A DNA stretch of 64,000 nt, taken from NCBI GenBank assembly GCA_902805845.1, contig CADCUI010000008.1, forward strand, positions 62,001 through 126,000. The letters are read 5' to 3'. This document shows positions 60,981 through 64,000 of the stretch, one piece after another (position 1 is the first letter of the stretch; each line of letters begins with the position of its first letter). The translations under genes were made by a program, and so were the position numbers. The DNA is from an uncultured Nocardioidaceae bacterium. Its GTDB lineage: Bacteria > Actinomycetota > Actinomycetes > Propionibacteriales > Nocardioidaceae. The notes below the pieces were generated by a model that saw nothing but the letters and a program-made list of their open reading frames with translations, was not told the DNA's origin and searched no databases.

Positions 60981-62524
60981 GCGCGGACCTCCGGGGTCCC
61001 GACCGGCCCGACCAGGGAGTCGACCTGCCCGACGAGCGGGGGGGTCAGCGGGCCGCCCCACCGGTCGAGAAGGAGCCGTTCGAGCGCCGCCGCGGCGTTG
61101 TAGAGCCGGTCGTCGGCCTGGAGCGGCGCGAGGAGCTGGAACCCCACCGGCAACCCGTCCTCGGCGAGTCCGGCCGGCAGCGACAGGCCCGGTACGCCGG
61201 CGAGGTTGGCGGGGATGGTGGCGACGTCCTGGAGGTACATCGCCAGCGGGTCGTCGAGCTTCTCCCCCATCCGGAACGCCGTCGTCGGCGCGGTGGGCGA
61301 GACCAGGACGTCGGCCTGCTCGAAGGCCCGGTCGAAGTCACGCGCGACCAGCGACCTCACCTGCTGCGCCGACCCGTAGTAGGCGTCGTAGTAGCCGCTG
61401 GACAGGGCGTAGGTGCCCAAGATGATCCGGCGCTTCACCTCGTCGCCGAAGCCGGCGTCCCGGGTCGCCGCCATCACCTGCTCCGCGCTCGGGAGCTCGA
61501 CACCGTCCGGGAAGGCCCGGAGGCCGTAGCGCATGGCGTCGAAGCGGGCCAGGTTCGACGACACCTCGCTCGGCATCACCAGGTAGTAGGTCGCCAGCGC
61601 CTGGGCGAAGCTCGGGCAGGAGACCTCGACGACCTGGGCGCCCGCCTCGGTCAGCAGCCCGACGGCCTCCTCGAAGCGCGCCCGCACACCGGCTTGGAAC
61701 CCCTCGCCGCCCAGCTCCTTCACGACGCCGATCCGCAGGCCGGTCACGTCACCCCGACGGGCCGCCTCGACGACCGGAGGCGGCGGCGCGTCGATGGACG
61801 TCGAGTCCATGGGGTCGTGGCCGCCGATCACCTCGTGCAGCAGCGCGGCGTCGAGCACCGTCCGGGTCACCGGACCGGCCTGGTCGAGGCTGCTGGCCAT
61901 CGCGACGATGCCGTAGCGGGAGACTCCGCCGTACGTCGGCTTCACACCGACGGTGCCGGTCAGGGCCCCGGGCTGCCGGATCGACCCGCCGGTGTCGGTC
62001 CCGATCGCCACCGGCGCCAGCCGGGCGGCCACGGCCGCGGCGGAGCCACCACCGGAGCCACCGGGCGTGCGTGCGGTGTCCCAGGGGTTCCTCGACGGGC
62101 CGTACGCCGAGTGCTCGGTCGAGGAGCCCATCGCGAACTCGTCGAGGTTGGTCTTGCCGAGGATCGGCAGGCCGGCGGCGCGGAGCCGGGCCACCACGGT
62201 CGCGTCGTACGGCGGGACCCAGCCCTCGAGGATGCGGGAGCCGCAGGTGGTCGGCTGGCCCACGGTGCACAGCAGGTCCTTGACCGCCACCGGCACGCCG
62301 GCCAGCGCACCCAGCGGCTCGCCGGCGGCGCGGCGCCGGTCGACGTCCTCGGCGGCGGCGAGCGCGCCCGGGGCGTCGACGTGGAGGAAGGCGTGCAGCT
62401 CACCGTCAAGGGACGCGATCCGGTCGAGGTGCGCCCTCGTCACCTCCGCGGAGGTGGTCTCACCCGCGGCGAGAGCCTGCGAGAGCTCTGCTGCGCTGTG
62501 GTCTGTCAGCTCCGGTCCGGGCAT
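60977..62524 (-). CDS. gatA: Aspartyl/glutamyl-tRNA amidotransferase subunit A
   Basis: 515 residues. The amidase that releases ammonia from glutamine. The Ser-cisSer-Lys triad is Lys82 ([12 protein letters not shown]), Ser157 ([17 protein letters not shown]) and Ser181 ([13 protein letters not shown]). It follows gatC by one base and overlaps gatB by four, giving the gatCAB operon. Confidence 0.96.
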   Translation of the reverse strand: MPGPELTDHSAAELSQALAAGETTSAEVTRAHLDRIASLDGELHAFLHVDAPGALAAAEDVDRRRAAGEPLGALAGVPVAVKDLLCTVGQPTTCGSRILEGWVPPYDATVVARLRAAGLPILGKTNLDEFAMGSSTEHSAYGPSRNPWDTARTPGGSGGGSAAAVAARLAPVAIGTDTGGSIRQPGALTGTVGVKPTYGGVSRYGIVAMASSLDQAGPVTRTVLDAALLHEVIGGHDPMDSTSIDAPPPPVVEAARRGDVTGLRIGVVKELGGEGFQAGVRARFEEAVGLLTEAGAQVVEVSCPSFAQALATYYLVMPSEVSSNLARFDAMRYGLRAFPDGVELPSAEQVMAATRDAGFGDEVKRRIILGTYALSSGYYDAYYGSAQQVRSLVARDFDRAFEQADVLVSPTAPTTAFRMGEKLDDPLAMYLQDVATIPANLAGVPGLSLPAGLAEDGLPVGFQLLAPLQADDRLYNAAAALERLLLDRWGGPLTPPLVGQVDSLVGPVGTPEVRA

Positions 62525-62525
62525 C

Positions 62526-62828
62526 TCACTCCTCCCCGAGGATCCGGGGGACCAGGAAGCGCTGGCCCTCGGACGCCGGCGCCCCCGCCAGCGCCTGCTC
62601 GGGTGACAGGGTCGGCCGCAGCTCGTCGGCCCGGAAGACGTTGCGCAACGGGGTGGGGTGGCTCATCGGCTGGACCTCGCCGGCCCCCTCGAGAGCCTGG
62701 GACACCGTCGCGACGGCGTCGAGGATCTTGGTGAGCTCGGGGGCGAGCCGGTCGAGCTCGGCGTCGCCGAGCTGGATGCGCGCCAGCCCGGCCAGGCGCG
62801 CGACCTCGTCACGGGTGATCTCGGGCAT
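62526..62828 (-). CDS. gatC: Aspartyl/glutamyl-tRNA amidotransferase subunit C
   Basis: 100 residues. The small belt subunit that holds GatA and GatB together: [20 protein letters not shown], then [20 protein letters not shown] and [23 protein letters not shown] 62828 has TAGGAT six bases upstream (minus strand 62840-62835) and no Shine-Dalgarno. First gene of gatCAB. Confidence 0.95.
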   Translation of the reverse strand: MPEITRDEVARLAGLARIQLGDAELDRLAPELTKILDAVATVSQALEGAGEVQPMSHPTPLRNVFRADELRPTLSPEQALAGAPASEGQRFLVPRILGEE

Positions 62829-62834
62829 GGGGGA

Positions 62835-62840
62835 ATCCTA
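62835..62840 (-). promoter_or_regulatory. -10 element of gatCAB (leaderless type)
   Basis: TAGGAT on the minus strand, six bases before ATG 62828. Confidence 0.5.
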
Positions 62841-62888
62841 GGCGGGGCCGAGCCGATGTCCGGCCGTGGGCCAGCGGCGGGAGGGGCC

Positions 62889-64000
62889 TCAGGTCCAGTA
62901 GAGCAACCGGCCCTGGGGAAGCCGTTCGGAAAGCGCCTCGGTGAACCAGCCGCGCATCTCGGTCATGGTCTCGCGCGGGTAGACGTACTTGATCCCGCCG
63001 AACTTGCTCCGCTTCCGGGCACGCCGGTCCTCGTCCATCTCCAGCTTGGTCTTCGGGTACCAGTCGAGGAGCACGTCCTTGCTCCCCGGGGTGAAGCGGT
63101 GGGTGATGACCTCCACGGTCAGGTCGAGGTCGGGTACGTCGGTGGTCGCGGCCGCGACGTCGTCGAGCAGCTGCGCGTACGCCGAGCGCCACTCGGGCAA
63201 CGGCATGACCGGCGCAACGGTCAGTCCCACCCGGTAGCCGGCCAGGGCGACTCGTCGCAGCGCGGACAACCGGGCCGGCATCGCCGCGGTCCCGCCCTCG
63301 AAACGCGCCGCGACCTCGTCGGCGTTGACCGAGACGCGCATCCGGGTGCGCCGCCCGTGCGGGAGGTCGACCAGGCCGTCGACGGCGTCGAACTTGGTGG
63401 TGAACCGCAGCGAGACGTCGTCGCCGAGCTCACCGGAGCCGACGCGGCTGATCGCGGCCGAGAGCGAGCCGGTCAGGTGCTCGATGCCGAGCGGGTCGGT
63501 GTAGCAGGACAGCTCGAACGTCGTGCCCTCGTGGCCGCGCTCGACCGTCCCGCTCGTCACCGAGCCGCGGCCGGCGTGGCTGGTCACGCCGGCGAGCACG
63601 TCGTCGAGGTTGGCGTAGACCCGGGTGACCGGAGGTCCGGTGAGCGAGCCCGCGAGGTAGCAGTACTGGCAGTGCGCGGGGCAGCCGCGCGCCAGGTCGA
63701 TCCTCCAGTCGGCACTCGGGGGGATCGGCTGCGGCTTCAGCGCGCTCGGTGGCGCCACCACCACGGCGAGCGTCGACTTCGCCCGCGCGTAGGTCTCCCG
63801 CTCGGTGCCACCCGACAGCCCGGTCAGCCGGTTGCCGGTCAGCAACTCGATGTCGTCCACGCCGGCCGCCTCGCAGCGCCGGATGATCTCGGCGGTGTGG
63901 GGCTGTTCGGCCGCCGCGCGGGTGACCAGGACCTGCTTGGGCGACCAGAGCCGGTGCGGACGCGGGCGTGGGGGCAGGTCGGCCGCTGCGGGCTCGAGGA
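62889..64000 (-). CDS. Radical SAM protein, spore photoproduct lyase (SplB) family, 5'-truncated by the window edge
   Basis: At least 369 residues are present. The reading frame stays open to the right edge (PRPHRLWSPKQVLVTRAAAE upstream of GVDDIELL), so the true start is outside. The radical SAM cluster motif is RGCPAHCQYCYLAG (Cx3Cx2C). Other features are ELSCYTDPLGIEHLTGSLSA, RFTTKFDAVDGLVDL and the C-terminal KFGGIKYVYPRETMTEMRGW. The family repairs UV-induced spore photoproduct in Bacillus; relatives occur in non-sporulating actinobacteria, where the role is unclear. Confidence 0.85.
   Translation of the reverse strand, partial: LEPAAADLPPRPRPHRLWSPKQVLVTRAAAEQPHTAEIIRRCEAAGVDDIELLTGNRLTGLSGGTERETYARAKSTLAVVVAPPSALKPQPIPPSADWRIDLARGCPAHCQYCYLAGSLTGPPVTRVYANLDDVLAGVTSHAGRGSVTSGTVERGHEGTTFELSCYTDPLGIEHLTGSLSAAISRVGSGELGDDVSLRFTTKFDAVDGLVDLPHGRRTRMRVSVNADEVAARFEGGTAAMPARLSALRRVALAGYRVGLTVAPVMPLPEWRSAYAQLLDDVAAATTDVPDLDLTVEVITHRFTPGSKDVLLDWYPKTKLEMDEDRRARKRSKFGGIKYVYPRETMTEMRGWFTEALSERLPQGRLLYWT

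Overview
The window reads as a contiguous piece of a chromosome from a very high-GC actinobacterium. The gene content and order fit a member of the Nocardioidaceae (Nocardioides-like), although the genus is an inference. Many starts are GTG or TTG, neighbouring genes often overlap by 4 bases (ATGA/GTGA), and the order ffh, glnD, glnB, amt, ftsY, smc, mutM, rnc, rpmF ... coaD, rsmD, recG, DAK2, rpmB, thiL, ddl, gpsA ... hupB, leuD, leuC, IclR regulator, tRNA-Glu/tRNA-Gln, gltX ... leuB, serA ... ilvC, ilvN, ilvB ... gatB, gatA, gatC is the ancestral actinobacterial backbone also known from Mycobacterium tuberculosis. No phage, insertion sequence, CRISPR array or obvious genomic island was seen. 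Most genes lie on the minus strand.

Layout. 1-5.9 kb: signal recognition (ffh fragment, ftsY) around the nitrogen-sensing operon amt-glnB-glnD, with a GlnR-like operator upstream. 6-13.5 kb: smc with a thioesterase and small proteins, a repeat-filled gap, then DNA repair, RNA processing and ribosome genes (mutM, rnc, rpmF, DUF177). 13.7-18.5 kb: a large class III nucleotide cyclase/AAA ATPase/TPR protein divergent from a protein ending in a cyclic-nucleotide-binding domain, the most interesting pair here. 18.5-25 kb: coaD, rsmD, recG, a DAK2 fatty-acid kinase-like gene, rpmB and thiL. 25-31.8 kb: a stand-alone Lrp ligand domain, a DUF3515 lipoprotein, ddl, a PLP trans-sulfuration enzyme, gpsA, plsC, cofC (F420) and hupB.

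32-56.7 kb is dominated by branched-chain amino acid synthesis: leuCD with its divergent IclR regulator, the leuB-ilvE-cimA operon, ilvBNC behind a leader-peptide attenuator, and ilvD. serA, gltX, a CPBP membrane protease, an FAH hydrolase, a P1-type peptidase, a ComB-like protein and several unrecognised genes are interspersed. 56.8-64 kb holds a sialidase-like propeller, a PQQ-dehydrogenase-like lipoprotein, the gatCAB operon, and a radical SAM protein that runs off the right edge.

Themes. (1) gltX, tRNA-Glu(CTC), tRNA-Gln(CTG) and gatCAB together encode the indirect route to Gln-tRNA. (2) Two families of short intergenic tandem repeats, period 32 and period 22, each occur at two places. 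(3) At least nine genes lack a Shine-Dalgarno sequence and have a TANNNT-like -10 hexamer exactly 6-7 bases before the start codon, which suggests leaderless transcripts. All functional calls come from reading the sequence; no database search was run.
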